NCBI RefSeq assembly: GCF_027244095.1
Contig: NC_069659.1
Location: 351,950,750 to 352,014,749 of the forward strand
Length of the DNA: 64,000 nt
Source of the DNA: Hemicordylus capensis
Lineage: Eukaryota; Chordata; Lepidosauria; Squamata; Cordylidae
Direction of reading: 5' to 3'
Under the pieces are notes generated by a model. The model made no database searches. It was not told the origin of the DNA and was given only the letters and a program-made list of their open reading frames with translations. Made by a program: the position numbers and the translations under genes. Positions 1-9,565 of the stretch are shown here, piece after piece (position 1 is the first letter of the stretch; each line of letters starts with the position of its first letter).

Positions 1-15
1 CCTTTGAGCATTGTT

Positions 16-72
16 ACTGGGGATGATGGAAGTTGTAGTCCAACATCATCTGGGAGCCCAAGGTTGGGAAGC
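16..72 (+). mobile_element. Half of a palindromic hAT-type MITE
   Basis: This is the right arm of the common palindromic MITE, with the core GATGGAAGTTGTAGTCC followed by a terminal AGCCCAAGGTTGGGAA. The left arm is missing, probably degraded or beyond the window edge. Confidence 0.6.
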
Positions 73-104
73 TGTGCCCTAACGCTTTGTCCCAGTTGTT
101 CTTT

Positions 105-360
105 CATATAAGAGCAGGGGAGGCTAACTTGGCAAAGAGGCACCTTTTAATTTGGTGATTCTCTTTTATTTAGCAGAGGGAGAGCAACTGGCCCTATCCA
201 CCCCCTAGCACAGTACCTCCAGTGACTGTTGCTGGTGTCTATCTTATGTTTCTTTTTAGATTGTGAGCCCTTTGGGGACAGGGATCCATCTTATTGATGT
301 ATTATTACTCTCTGTAAACCGCCCTGAGCCATTTTTGGAAGGGCAGTATAGAAATTGAAT
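105..360 (+). mobile_element. L2/CR1-like LINE 3' tail
   Basis: The stretch carries the block GTGAGCCCTTTGGGGACAGG and ends with AACCGCCCTGAGCCATTTTT and a GGGCAGTATAGAAATTGAAT motif. The same block recurs at 9566, 15285, 26325, 32640 and 45185. Each copy runs into an A/T microsatellite, as expected for a LINE or LINE-tailed SINE end. The exact clade is inferred. Confidence 0.6.
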
Positions 361-441
361 AAATAATATAATATAATATAATATAATATAATATAATATA
401 ATATAATATAATATAATATAATATAATATAATATAATATAA
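361..441 (+). repeat. (ATAAT)n microsatellite
   Basis: About sixteen ATAAT pentamers directly follow the LINE tail and probably expanded from its A/T-rich 3' end. Confidence 0.95.
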
Positions 442-897
442 ATTATATGTGGGGAGAATCATTACAATCCCCCTTACTGACATCCAAACTGGCACATTCA
501 AGCCGGATGAGCCTCCATGCTGATCTGCCTCCCTTTTTAAAAGCTGCCGGGTATGTGTTAACTCAGATAGGGAATTAACATATACGGAACATATGGAATT
601 ACCATATACATACACAGATCCTTTTTTAAAGATGCAAAATTGCCCTGGGATTTGCAAGGGAAGGGGCTCTGCTGGTGTCACCAATCCCACAGCCTCTGGG
701 TGGGCTGTGAGGGCCTTGTAGAGAGCTTTCTAGAACTGTGTAGAACTGTAGATGTGGGTGGGGAGCGGGCAGGGGCCGGGGAAGATCTGCCCAAGCTGTG
801 CAAGGTACCCATGGGGCTTATACAGCAAGTGGGTGAATTGAGTGAGCACACCTGGGATATTTCCCCCTGCAGACACCCAGAGCCAAAAAAGAGAACA
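442..897. other. No gene seen
   Basis: This is unique-looking DNA between repeats. Short open frames occur on both strands but none has splice signals or resembles a known protein. Confidence 0.5.
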
Positions 898-1192
898 CAG
901 GGACATAGGAAGCTGCCATATACTGAGTCAGACCATTGGACCATCTAGCTCAGTATTGTCTTCACAGACTGGCAGTGGCTTCTCCAAGGTCCAGGCAGGA
1001 ATCTCTCTCATCTTGGAGAAGCCAGGGAGGGACCTTGGAACCTTCTCCTCTTCCCAGAGCAGCTCCATCCCCTGAGGGGAAGATCTTGCAGTGCTCACAC
1101 TTCTAGTCTCCCATTTCTATGCAACCAGGGCAGGCCCTGCTTAGCTAAGGGGACAGGTCATGCTTGCTACCACAAGACCAGCTCTCCTCTCA
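898..1192 (-). mobile_element. 5S rRNA/tRNA chimeric SINE
   Basis: This is a full-length reverse copy. Read on the minus strand it starts with a GAGCTGGTCTTGTGGTAGC head, contains the 5S-like box TTAGCTAAGCAG, passes through the reduced tRNA block (GGGGATGGAGCTGCTCTGG), and ends in the shared tail that closes with ATATGGCAGCTTCCTATGTC. In the middle, only the anticodon-deleted form of the tRNA unit is present. Confidence 0.85.
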
Positions 1193-1384
1193 TGCAAACG
1201 CTTCATGCAGATGCATTCAGAGTAAGACACGGAGCATGACGGGTGAAAAAAACCGTACAGAACTCGGTAAAGGAGTAGCTGCAAGATTAGAATTCAGTGA
1301 GGAGGATGGTTCATACGCAGCAACAGGGACTGAAATGGTCTGCAGCAGGGATAGGCTAAAGATCCAGATCCAGATCCAATGGTA

Positions 1385-1490
1385 CAAGGGTTCCCAAGCT
1401 GGGTTCCCCAGATGTTGTTGGACTACATTGTAGCAGGGGGTGATGGGAGTTGTTGTCCAACAATATCTGGGGAACCCAAGTTGGGCACTG
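1385..1490. mobile_element. Palindromic hAT-type MITE
   Basis: The two arms, TTCCCCAGATGTTGTTGGAC and its reverse complement (ending in CAACAATATCTGGGGAACCC), face each other across a short degraded centre. Confidence 0.75.
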
Positions 1491-1584
1491 GTAGATTTCT
1501 GGGTGGTTTGCAATAGAGAAGCGAGGTTTCTGTCTCTTAACCAGAGGTTTATGACTTAAATTCATTAAAGACCACAGTGGCCAA

Positions 1585-1650
1585 TCGTCAGGGATGATGG
1601 GAGTTGTAGTCCAACAACAGCTGGAGGGACAAAGTTGCAGACCCTCTGCT
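1585..1650. mobile_element. Half of a palindromic hAT-type MITE
   Basis: Only one arm is present, with the core GATGATGGGAGTTGTAGTCC. It belongs to the subfamily ending in CTGGAGGG rather than CTGGGGACC. Confidence 0.6.
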
Positions 1651-1968
1651 TAAATCTGTAATAATAACACAACACACACGCACAACACCCCCACGCACAA
1701 ATACATACATTTAGCTGCTGAAATGAAGGAAGCCTGGAGGAAAACCAGGTGTGGATGTTTATGTGAAAGTGTGAGATCAGTTCTGGTACAGCAAAGAAAT
1801 TCCTGGACGCTCAGAGGCACCCCAGCCCTTATACGTCTTTAACCCTTGAACCACTATTCTGTGCCTGGCTAGCTCCTGCTATTGGACCTCAGGGTTCTTC
1901 TAGTAAAGCACAAAGTGCATTCCACAAGTCTGAAGTCTGCCCACCTCTGCTCTATGGTTAGCGGTGGG

Positions 1969-1972
1969 ATAT

Positions 1973-2014
<42 letters not shown>
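1969..2014 (+). repeat. (TTTA)n microsatellite
   Basis: About eleven TTTA tetramers adjoin the 3' tail of the tRNA-type SINE at 2015-2195. Confidence 0.95.
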
Positions 2015-2015
<1 letters not shown>

Positions 2016-2195
2016 CATTTTATATCCCGCTCTTCTTCCAAGGAGCCCAGAGCAGTGTACTAGATACTTGAGTTTCTCCTCACAACAACCCTGTGAAGTA
2101 GGTTAGGCTGAGAGAGAAGTGAGTGGCCCAGAGTCACCCTCGGGTCTTCCCGGTCCTAGTCCAGCACTCTAACCACTACACCATGCTGGCCGGGG
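2015..2195 (-). mobile_element. tRNA-derived SINE (GTGTAGTGGTTAGAGTGC type)
   Basis: The reverse copy begins at the right with GGCCAGCATGGTGTAGTGGT, a tRNA box-A-like sequence, followed by TTAGAGTGCTGGACTAGG. Its body contains the CTACTTCACAGGGTTGTTG block shared with 11984 and 12302. The B-box region is partly deleted in this copy. Confidence 0.75.
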
Positions 2196-2214
2196 GAGGG
2201 GGGAGGGACACCAA

Positions 2215-2540
2215 ATGAATGGTAGCATAATGCCTTTTATTAGAACAAAAATGTCATGAAGTAGTGAACAAGCTTTCAGAGTTTTAAAAAAACCCCACAC
2301 TTCTTCAGGCTAGTAAAAAGCGGAAAAGGGGTAGGGGAGGGAAACAGACATAAATGTTTCAAGTTGTGATTACAAATACGTCCCTTCATGCCCTGAAACG
2401 TTTTATCCTCTGCCCCTCACTTTTTGTCATTTTTACTGAACATCTAGCCTGAGGAGGAGTTCTGTGGAGCTCAGGAGCTTGCTCACTACTTAGTACATTG
2501 TAGCTGCTGGTTCTAATACAAACAAGTCTTATGCTACATT
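2215..2540 (-). repeat. Unclassified interspersed repeat (two copies in window)
   Basis: The segment with CCTTTTATTAGAACAAAAA, a CAAGCTTTC motif and a CTTCTTCAGGC motif recurs at about 25115-25210. The 2215 copy also shows related words at 2446-2540. It resembles dispersed reptile repeats of uncertain class, and I see no coding capacity. Confidence 0.45.
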
Positions 2541-2654
2541 TTGTTTCTGTTTTGGATCAAGGTGACATGTTTACAGCAGTGGAACAAGCAAACGTCTGAG
2601 TGCCGTAGCTCTGGTCTCTCACACTTCAACAGCAATAGGACCTTGCTTAATAAA

Positions 2655-2845
2655 ATATTTATCTGTACTGCTGAAGAAAAATGGAATAGCCAGGCCTTCC
2701 TCACCAGTGTGGTTTCAGGACAGACGAAAGGCAATATTCCTTTACACAACGCATAATTAACTTATGGAACTCGTGGCCATAAAATGGAAGGTGATCATTA
2801 GCATGGGTAACATTTTAAAAGGAACAGACAAATTCATGGAGGATG
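2655..2845 (+). mobile_element. CR1-like LINE 3' fragment
   Basis: Fragments such as ACACAACGCATAATTAAC, CTTATGGAACTCGTGGCC and AGGAACAGACAAATTCATGG match the conserved C-terminal and 3' region of CR1 in this window (the KYFFxQxxxNLWNSLP and FMEDRS regions), but strongly diverged. Confidence 0.55.
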
Positions 2846-3060
2846 AAGTAACTTGCCTAGGGAGCAAGAGTTTGCTGGTTCAAATCCCCGCTGGTATGTT
2901 TCACACCTCTATCGGGCAGCAGCGATCTAGGAAGATGCTGAAAGGCATCATCTCATACTGCGCAGGAGGAGGCAATGGTAAACCCCTCCTACCAAAGAAA
3001 ACCACAGGGCTCTGTGGGCGTCAAGAGTCGACACCGACTTGAAGGCACAACTTTACTCTA
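2846..3060 (+). mobile_element. Sauria-type SINE
   Basis: A tRNA-like head holds CTTGCCTAGGGAGCAAGAG and a B box, GGTTCAAATCCC. It is followed by the body block GGGCAGCAGCGATCTAGG and the end GAGTCGACACCGACTTGAAG. That end matches the BovB-like 3' region seen in the LINE fragment at 57848, as expected for a SINE mobilised by BovB. Confidence 0.8.
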
Positions 3061-3283
3061 TCCATCACCCATTAACCATGGGTTAATGGAACCTCCATCA
3101 TCAGAGGCAGTATACCTAAGGATAGCAGATGCTGGGTACAAACTGCAGGGGAGGGGAGGGCTAGTTCCTGCTTGTGAGCATCCCAGAGTTATGTGGTTGG
3201 CTGCTATTGGAAGCAGGCAGCTGCATAGATCTTTGGTCTGATCCAGAATGGCAGTTCTGATCTTCTTTAATTCATGCTATAGA

Positions 3284-3418
3284 GCAGGAGTTCCAGTGCA
3301 TGGGTCCCTAGATGATGATGATGATGATGGACTACAACTCCCATCATCCATTTTGGCTGGGGATGATGGGAGTTGCCGTCCAACAACATTATCTAGGGGC
3401 CCAAGCTTGGGAACCCTT
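3284..3418. mobile_element. Palindromic hAT-type MITE with ATG-triplet expansion
   Basis: Both arms are present (GGACTACAACTCCCATCATC and its complement), ending in CCAAGCTTGGGAACCC. The left arm carries a short GATGATGATGATGATGATGG expansion. Confidence 0.75.
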
Positions 3419-3419
3419 G

Positions 3420-4655
3420 AAGTGACTTACGCTATAGACTAGTTTAAACACAAACCAGTTATATCTTGCATGGGAATTAGCTTTCTTCTTTGAAATCTAG
3501 CAGCAACGTGCAACTCTCCAAAGAAATTAACTGGAGCAATTACGTATCTCGAGTCCCCGGAGAGCTGTCTTGAGGAGCTTCTGCTTTCTGACGAACCAAT
3601 GTAAGATTCCCAACTGACATTGTTGTCCTTGGGGAAGAGAGATTATCTGAGCTCTTTTTGGATCTGTGCTGAGTTCCCCACATATTTGCAAACTCCTTTG
3701 CACTTGTCTCCTGGGAGACACCCTTGGAAGGTGGGCTCAAGCCTTACGGCTAGCATGCACCTGTGTGCTTCATTTCTGTTCCTCTGAGGTTTCCCCAGCA
3801 GGTGAAGGGATACAAAGACATCAGCCCCAGGAGAGACTGACTCACGCATTTTGGATGGGATCTGCAGGGCCATCTGTTTACCCAGCTGCAGATTCACTGC
3901 TGCCAGTCTGGTGGCCTCCCTGTCGTGCCGGGGAGAGGAGCAGGGGTGTGATGGCGGAGGGGGACACACACACAACACCAGAGCGCTGGTACTTCTCTGC
4001 TTCTGTCGTGGGCATGGCCATGGGGGCTATCATGGAGAGCGCCTTCTGCACTTCTGAATTGGCAGCTACATCACTGCAGGGGAGTGAAGGCACGCGGGAG
4101 GGTGGGACTTCCCTGGCAACAAGTCATGTTGCTAGCATGGCAAGGTGGCTGAGAGACCAAGCTGCGAAGCAGGAGGAAGCCCTGGGTGCAAATTCTGCCT
4201 CAGCCATGAACTCACTCACTAGAGAGCTTTAGGCAAGCCACCTTCCCCTCAGCCTCACTTCCCCTCACCTCCATCTGCAAGAGTGCAGGGAATAATACTG
4301 GCTGACCTCACACAGGATTGTGGCACAGAGGTCATTCCCATGAAAGGCGCTCCACACTTCACAGCAGTGCTTGCAAATCTTAAGCAGCAAGAGCCTAAGC
4401 AGTCGACTCCGGAAGCCACGGTTAACCACTGCTCCTCGCTGCCTCCCAAAGAAAGGGAGCAACCACAATTTGTGAAGTGCCTGGACCACAGACGTGCGGC
4501 ACTGCATAATTGGCCAGAGAAGACAATGGCGCTGACTGCCCCCATCCCTGCCCTGCTCCTCAGCCGGTCATTAGACAAGTAGCTGCTGTGAACATGCAGC
4601 CCGGCGGGGACTCAGCCAGGACTAGCATGCTGAGAGGCCAAGCCGCGGCTCTTAC
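3420..4655. other. Probable intron of the unidentified secreted gene; no exon proved
   Basis: This lies downstream (minus strand) of the exon at 4656-4761. I found no convincing next exon. Two weak minus-strand candidates are an open frame at about 3540-3740 (ends in a TAA) and one at 3643-3978 with a possible acceptor at about 3870. Neither has a recognisable family or a firm donor. Confidence 0.4.
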
Positions 4656-4761
4656 CTTGCAAGACGCTGGGTGGCATCGGGTAGTGCTCCTTGCCCAGGG
4701 GGGCAGCAAGGGCTGGCAGCGCCACAAGGCAGGAGACCAGCAGAGGCAGCAGGGAATTCAT
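4656..4761 (-). CDS. First coding exon of an unidentified secreted protein
   Basis: Read on the minus strand, an ATG at 4761 opens 35 codons starting MNSLLPLLVSCLVALPALAA. This is a textbook signal peptide: short N-region, a leucine/valine hydrophobic core and small residues before a likely cleavage after Ala-Ala. The mature start is PLGKEHYPMPPSVLQ. The exon ends in phase 1 at CAAG followed by GTAAGA, a consensus splice donor (GT at 4654-4655). A TATA box lies about 125 bp upstream, so promoter, leader, ATG, signal peptide and donor appear in the right order. The ATG context (GGGGAGATGA) is fair. I cannot identify the family: the visible mature part is too short. The rest of the gene would lie towards position 1 or outside. 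A chance combination of these signals is possible but unlikely. Confidence 0.6.
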
Positions 4762-4883
4762 CTCCCCGTGGGGCGGAAGCCCTGGTGGGGTCTGAGCGCC
4801 GGTGTGTGGACAGACACGCACTTTCCCAACAGTGGCTGCTCTGCCAGTGAGAACTAAGTGGAATGATGCAGTAGCCGCCTTTG

Positions 4884-4892
4884 TATATATAC
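4884..4892 (-). promoter_or_regulatory. TATA box of the secreted-protein gene
   Basis: Minus-strand TATATATAC followed by AAAGGCGG lies 123-131 bp before the ATG at 4761. It predicts a start site near 4855-4860 and an untranslated leader of roughly 95 bp. TATA promoters suit a tissue-restricted secreted product, which is an inference. Confidence 0.5.
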
Positions 4893-5030
4893 AGTGCCAC
4901 AGAGTTGGGTGTGTGTGTGTTACAAACAGCTGAATTCATTCAGGGCAGCAGTGATGCCAGGCTCCTCCTCCTGCAATTGGGGTGGGGTGGAATGGGGGCC
5001 CCCTTGTCAGGAGGGAGGTGTAGACATGTA

Positions 5031-5100
5031 GCTGCTGCTGCTGCTGCTGCTGGTGGTGCTGGTGGTGGTTGTGGCAGCGGCAGCAGCGGCAGCAGTGGGA
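5031..5100 (+). repeat. (CTG)n / (GTGGTG) / (CAG) triplet tract
   Basis: About eight CTG triplets run into GGTGGT and then GGCAGC-type triplets. It lies upstream of the TATA promoter and is not clearly in a coding frame. Confidence 0.85.
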
Positions 5101-5137
5101 GTGGGGAGCTGGTGCTTGGCTTCATTAGGGTATTGAG

Positions 5138-5601
5138 TTGAGCTGGGCCCTGATTTGGCCTGCTGCGTTGCAAAGGGAAATCGGCCGGCTTCCCTCCGCT
5201 GAATGGGCCCTTTGTTCCCGGGACCCCGAGAAGGCGGCACCATCAAAAGGCCCCCTAATGATCAGAGGCGACCCGCCTCGCTTGATCATTTTCATGCTTT
5301 TATCCTCGCCAATGCAATATTGTCAGTTCAGATCGCTTTGGACTCCAAGCGGGGCGAGAGGCCGGGCGGAGGGGCAGCGGTGGAGGGAGAGAAGAGCCCC
5401 GCGCCGGCCGCTCTCAGCCGCGCAGGCCGCGGACGTTACGGGCCTCTGGGTGGGTGGGAGGGAGGGGTGGCAGGGGGCAAGACCGGGGGTAGGCTTGGGC
5501 GGCGGGGATGGGAAAAGAGGCCTGTCAGCAAATTGGTCAAAGAAGGCACTACAAAGACCACCACACTCCCGCCCCTCTTGGTCCCTTGCTTTGCAAACAG
5601 G

Positions 5602-5652
<51 letters not shown>

Positions 5653-5920
5653 AAGTCCGGCCGCCTTTGGCATAATGAGCCATTACGCAAGCCCCCCTTT
5701 ACCATTACGTGACAGGGCGGCAAGTTCACAGGCAGGCGGCAAAGCCTGGAGGGGTGTGTGAAAAGACACTGGGCCCAGGCTCTGAGGGCACATTCTGTGC
5801 GTGCGTGACACGATGCGGGAGGGAGAGGGCCGCACAGATTCGTGTCATCTTGTGGAGGTGACGCTGCCGCCGGGGAAGGGACGAAGCGGAGAGTGGGCAC
5901 CGGTCCCTCACACATAAGCA
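5138..5920. other. GC-rich, CpG-containing unique block
   Basis: This non-repetitive stretch is rich in CpG and split by a (TG)n run. It holds word-like motifs such as CCCCTAATGATCAGAGG, GCTTGATCATTTTCATGC and CCAATGCAATATTG, typical of conserved non-coding or promoter DNA. Overlapping long frames exist on both strands because stops are rare in GC-rich DNA. None looks like a protein. It could be part of the promoter region of the gene at 4761 or a separate enhancer. Confidence 0.4.
5604..5651 (+). repeat. (TG)n microsatellite
   Basis: About 24 TG dinucleotides without interruption. Confidence 0.97.
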
Positions 5921-6402
5921 GACATCACCTTGCCTGCCCCAGAGGATCCTGGGAAACCAGAGCGGCCGAGAGCCCAAGTAGGCACTGGCAGTTCAACTGG
6001 TTTAGCTCCAAACTAGAGGTGGCTGGGGACTCGTTCTGTCCCCCGACACAGTTTTCTTCCCGCAAAAAAAGGAGGTTTGTGGTGGGCAGGCTGGCATTTT
6101 ATGTGCCCATAATTTCCCCCCTCCATAGGTAAAAGCACCATCAGGCAGGATTTGAATTGGGGCCAGAGTTCTAAGCACAGGCCTGCAGGAGGGGCTCAGG
6201 CTCGGACTGGCCCACAGGGCAACAGGGCATATTCCTGGTGCGCCCCACCCGTGGAGTGCCCCTGCACCTGCCGCACTCAGCAGCAGTGAACTTCAGTACC
6301 CATTCTGCTCAAAACCCGGCGCCCTCCGCACATACATTCCACCGCCCTCTCAGTGCCTCCAGGCCAGCCCTTGAGGTGCTTCTTTTAGGGAAAACTGCCT
6401 TC
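5921..6402. other. No gene seen
   Basis: Mostly unique DNA. No splice-bounded frame or RNA gene was recognised. Confidence 0.45.
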
Positions 6403-6532
6403 ATAGAAACATAGGAAGCTGCCATATACTGAGTCAGACCACTGGTCTATCTAGCTCAGTACTGTCATCACAGACTGGCAGCAGCTTCTCCAAGGCTGCA
6501 GGCAGGAATCTCTCTCAGCCCTGTCTTGGAGA
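6403..6532 (-). mobile_element. 3' half of a 5S/tRNA SINE split by a younger copy
   Basis: It holds only the tail half, from the AGGAAGCTGCCATATACTG end to CCCTGTCTTGGAGAT, and stops there. The missing 5' half resumes at 6850, so a single older SINE was interrupted. Confidence 0.8.
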
Positions 6533-6536
6533 TAGG

Positions 6537-6846
6537 AACATAGGACATAGGAAGCTGCCATATACTGAGTCAGACCAGGGGTCTATCTAGCTCAATATTG
6601 TCTACACAAACTGGCAGCGGCTTCTCCAAGGTTGCAGGCAGGAGTCTCTCTCAGCCCTATCTTGGAGATGCTGCCAGGGAGGGAACTTGGAGCCTAGATG
6701 CTCTTCCCAGATTGGCGGATCCATCCCTTGAGGGGAATATCTTGCAGTGCTCACACCTCAAGTCTCCCATTCATATGCAATCAGGGCAGACCCTGCTTAG
6801 CTAAGGGGACAAGTCATGCTTGCTACCACCAGACCAGCTCTCCACA
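6537..6846 (-). mobile_element. Full 5S/tRNA SINE nested in another copy
   Basis: This complete copy lies between the two halves of the older one, in the same orientation. Its tRNA block reads GCCAATCTGGGAAGAGCATC on the minus strand, a variant shared with the copy at 55434. Confidence 0.8.
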
Positions 6847-6849
6847 CTG

Positions 6850-7043
6850 CCAGGGAGGGAACTTGGAGATGCCAAGGAGGGAACTTGGAACCTAGATGCT
6901 CTTTCCAGAGCGGCTCCATCCCCTGAGGGGAAGATCTTACAGTGCTCACACATCAGCTCTCCCTTTCATATGCAACCAGGGCAGACCCTGCTTAGCTAAG
7001 GGGACAAGTCATGCTTGCTGCCACAAGACCCAGCTCTCCTCCT
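6850..7043 (-). mobile_element. 5' half of the interrupted 5S/tRNA SINE
   Basis: It resumes at ACTGCCAGGGAGGGAACTTG, exactly where the half at 6403 stopped, and runs to the 5S-like head. A duplicated CAAGGAGGGAACTTGG sits near the junction. Confidence 0.75.
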
Positions 7044-7059
7044 TCCTTCAGGTCATCTT

Positions 7060-7345
7060 CCACTGTATCTGAAGGGCTCTCATACTGAAGGAAGAGCAGA
7101 CTTGAGGGCCACCGGACAAGGACCAGTGGTTGGAATTGCAAGGAAGCCGATTCAGGCAAGTCACTAGGAGGCATGTCCCAGCTGTAAGAGCCGTTTGACA
7201 GCGGAACAGCCTGCCTCATGCAGTGGCAGGTTTCCCTCTGGAGGTTGGGTGGCCAGGCATCTGACAGGGTGCTGCCTTCGCAGTTCCCTGCACCGAGCAG
7301 GGGCTGGACTAGAAGGCCTCCAAGCTCCCTCCCGACTCTAATAGT
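7060..7345 (+). mobile_element. CR1-like LINE 3' fragment
   Basis: Words such as CCCAGCTGTAAGAGCCGTTT, GGAACAGCCTGCCTCATG and GGGGCTGGACTAGAAGGCC form the C-terminal/3' region of a CR1-type LINE. The same block recurs at 12625, 52880 and 56530. Confidence 0.6.
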
Positions 7346-7844
7346 CTGCCATTCTGGGAGGGAGGGGGAGTGTGGGTTGTCCCAGTGCACCGTGCCTTGC
7401 TGGCGGGAGGGGGAGGCTTTCTCTGCTGCGTGCGTGCAGTGATGTCATGAGGCTCCACATTTCCCTGCCTCTACTCTGATGATTATGGTGCCCTCCCGGG
7501 TAGGGGAGGGGCTGAGCACATGGACGGCCTCACGTCACGTGTTTCCTTACAAAACATTACCGGTGAGCAGTGGCCACATGTCCCCTGTCCTATCGAGTGA
7601 GCCGCCCCTCCGCCCCCCGGCATCTCCCTTGTGCGCCAGAACTCAGTGACGTCAATGGATGTGTTCCAAGCCACTTCAATCCCAGCGCTGCAAGCTGAGG
7701 CCTCAGCACAGAGCGCACACGTCACTGGGCCAGCCAGGAGACATGGGGTTACCCAAGGAGGAAGCAAGGTACTTCTGGCCGTTTTCAAACTTATGAAACC
7801 CTCTGGAAGCTACGCCCTCCCCTGTAGGAAGCTCTGGAGCTGGG
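7346..7844. other. No gene seen
   Basis: Moderately GC-rich unique DNA with one CACGTCACGTG-like patch (7530-7540). No exon is supported. Confidence 0.4.
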
Positions 7845-8040
7845 TATTATTATGAACCACTTCCACCAAGAAGCTCAGGGCAGTGTACAAGGAACTGTCC
7901 CGTTTTCTCTTCACAACAATCCTGTGAGGTAGGCGATGCTGAAAGATAGTGACTGGCTGGCCCAGGGACACCCAATAAGCTTCATGGCTGTGCACGGATT
8001 TGAACTGCCATCTTCCTGGTCTAGATGTAGCACTTTAACC
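7845..8040 (-). mobile_element. tRNA-type SINE, diverged
   Basis: The blocks CTTCACAACAATCCTGTGAG, a TGGCTGGCCCAGGGACACCC stretch and GATTTGAACTGCCATCTTCC (a degraded B box on the minus strand) place it with the copies at 11984 and 12302. The A-box head is eroded. Confidence 0.65.
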
Positions 8041-8135
8041 CAGGGATTCTCAAACTTGGGTCCCAGATATTGTTGAACTACGAGTCCCATCATCCCCAGC
8101 CACATGTGAGCCACAATGGGAGTTGTAGATCAACG
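8041..8135. mobile_element. Palindromic hAT-type MITE
   Basis: It starts CAGGGATTCTCAAACTTGGG. The right arm is shortened. It lies 40 bp from the intact copy at 8176. Confidence 0.7.
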
Positions 8136-8175
8136 TATTTTCTGTACTACAGAAAATCATGGGGGTGTATTAGAT

Positions 8176-8311
8176 CAGGGATTCTCAACCTTGGGTCCCC
8201 AGATGTTCTTGGACTTCAACTCCCATAATTCCCAGCCACAGTGGCCTTTGGTTGGGAACTATGGGAGTTGAAGTCCACTAACATCTGGGGACCCAACGTT
8301 GAGAATCCCTG
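8176..8311. mobile_element. Intact palindromic hAT-type MITE with 8-bp target duplication
   Basis: The element runs CAGGGATTCTCAACCTTGGG to its inverted copy ending GAGAATCCCTG. It is flanked by a perfect TATTAGAT duplication (8168-8175 and 8312-8319). CAGGG ends plus an 8-bp duplication point to the hAT superfamily. There is no coding capacity. Confidence 0.9.
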
Positions 8312-8540
8312 TATTAGATGATCTCAAGAATAATCCCTCCAGCTCAGAGATGCTGTGACAGGTTCTCCTTCAAAGCCATCTAAGAGCTGATCTACACGTC
8401 GAAAAGTATCACATGATCCAGCCGTTTTTGGAACTGCGCCACTTCATAAGGAAGGTGGGCCATTGCATGACTGAATATTCCCCCCAAACTGAAAAGGGAG
8501 TCTCTCTGCAAACAGAAATCTCTCATGTCAGGCAGGGTTG

Positions 8541-8630
8541 TTCAAGGGTTCCCAAGCAAACCCCATCACCCCCTGCCTCAATGGGAGTTGTAGCTCAACA
8601 ACATCTGGGGACCCAAGGTTGGGAATCCCC
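8541..8630. mobile_element. Palindromic hAT-type MITE, partial
   Basis: The left arm is short (CAAGGGTTCCCAAGC) and the right arm reads ATCTGGGGACCCAAGGTTGG. Confidence 0.65.
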
Positions 8631-9565
8631 AATGTAGGGAGTCTCAAATAGATATTGTGCTTTCAACAAGACCTACTACTACCACAGTGTTTGAGAACTA
8701 CAGCCCTGGAGAGTTGTTCTCAGATCTGTGAGATCTGTTTTCAGGTCCTACCTTGCACAAATCACTCCCTCTTGGTTTTACTTGTCTTATCGGTAAAATG
8801 GGAACAGCCATGGCCTACCTCACAGGATGGTTGTGTGCAAACTAGATGAGAACATTTGCACATTGAGAGGGGGGAGGGGGAGAGAGGGGGAGAGAGAGCG
8901 CATGCAGTTTAACTGTGAAGTACCAGAACCATGTGCTGCTTAAGGATGGTCCCACATCAATCAACTCCCAAGATATTGGGATGCCCAAAATGAAGCATCA
9001 AACACTGCCTCACTCCATGACCCTGGTGGAGGCCAGCTCCCTTTCAAAACCAACCGTCACAAACTTTGAAAGAGGTGACGGGTGGCAGGAAGAAGAGCAG
9101 CTTGCCCCAGCCTCCGCTTTTCTCCTTGGACGTCTTGCAAGCTTTGCTAGGAGTTTAAAGAGAGGGGCTCCTTGCCAAGCTGGCAAGGGTCAGATCAGTC
9201 TCAAAGAGCTGCTCCAGCAGCGGTCAAGGAGGCTTCTCACCACCTTGCTGGCACCCCAGTAATCTGCTGCCTGAGGCCACCATCTCACCTTGCCTCATGA
9301 AAAGGCCGCCCAGATTAACTCAAAGCAAGTGACTGAAGTCTTGGATGTGGAGACAAGAAAGCTGAGGTGCAGCAGAGTTCTTTTGCAGCTCCCTTTTGTG
9401 TTCACTAGAAAGAAAAAGTGAAGGCAGCAAAGAGGAAGGAAACCCAGGGGGAAACAATCAATGCTTGGTCAGATGAGGCAATTGTGCATGTCATTCTACC
9501 TGCCAGGCTCATTTCTTTTGGAAGGAGTTGGGAATCTGATCTCAGATTTTGAACCTCCTATATTT
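8631..9565. other. No gene seen
   Basis: Mostly unique DNA. An open frame at 8915-9262 (+) has no splice sites or family resemblance and I treat it as chance. Confidence 0.45.

Noticed and set aside
3540-3740. Minus-strand frame (ETSAKEFANMW ... ending in TAA) as exon 2 of the secreted gene
   Set aside because: The possible acceptor does not give the phase needed by the exon at 4656 in this frame, and no family resemblance is seen.
3666-4232. 188-residue plus-strand open frame
   Set aside because: No domain, no splice sites; composition and overlap with minus frames suggest chance.
5138-5761. Long overlapping frames on both strands
   Set aside because: GC-rich DNA with few stops; they translate a (TG)n tract and show no protein-like pattern.
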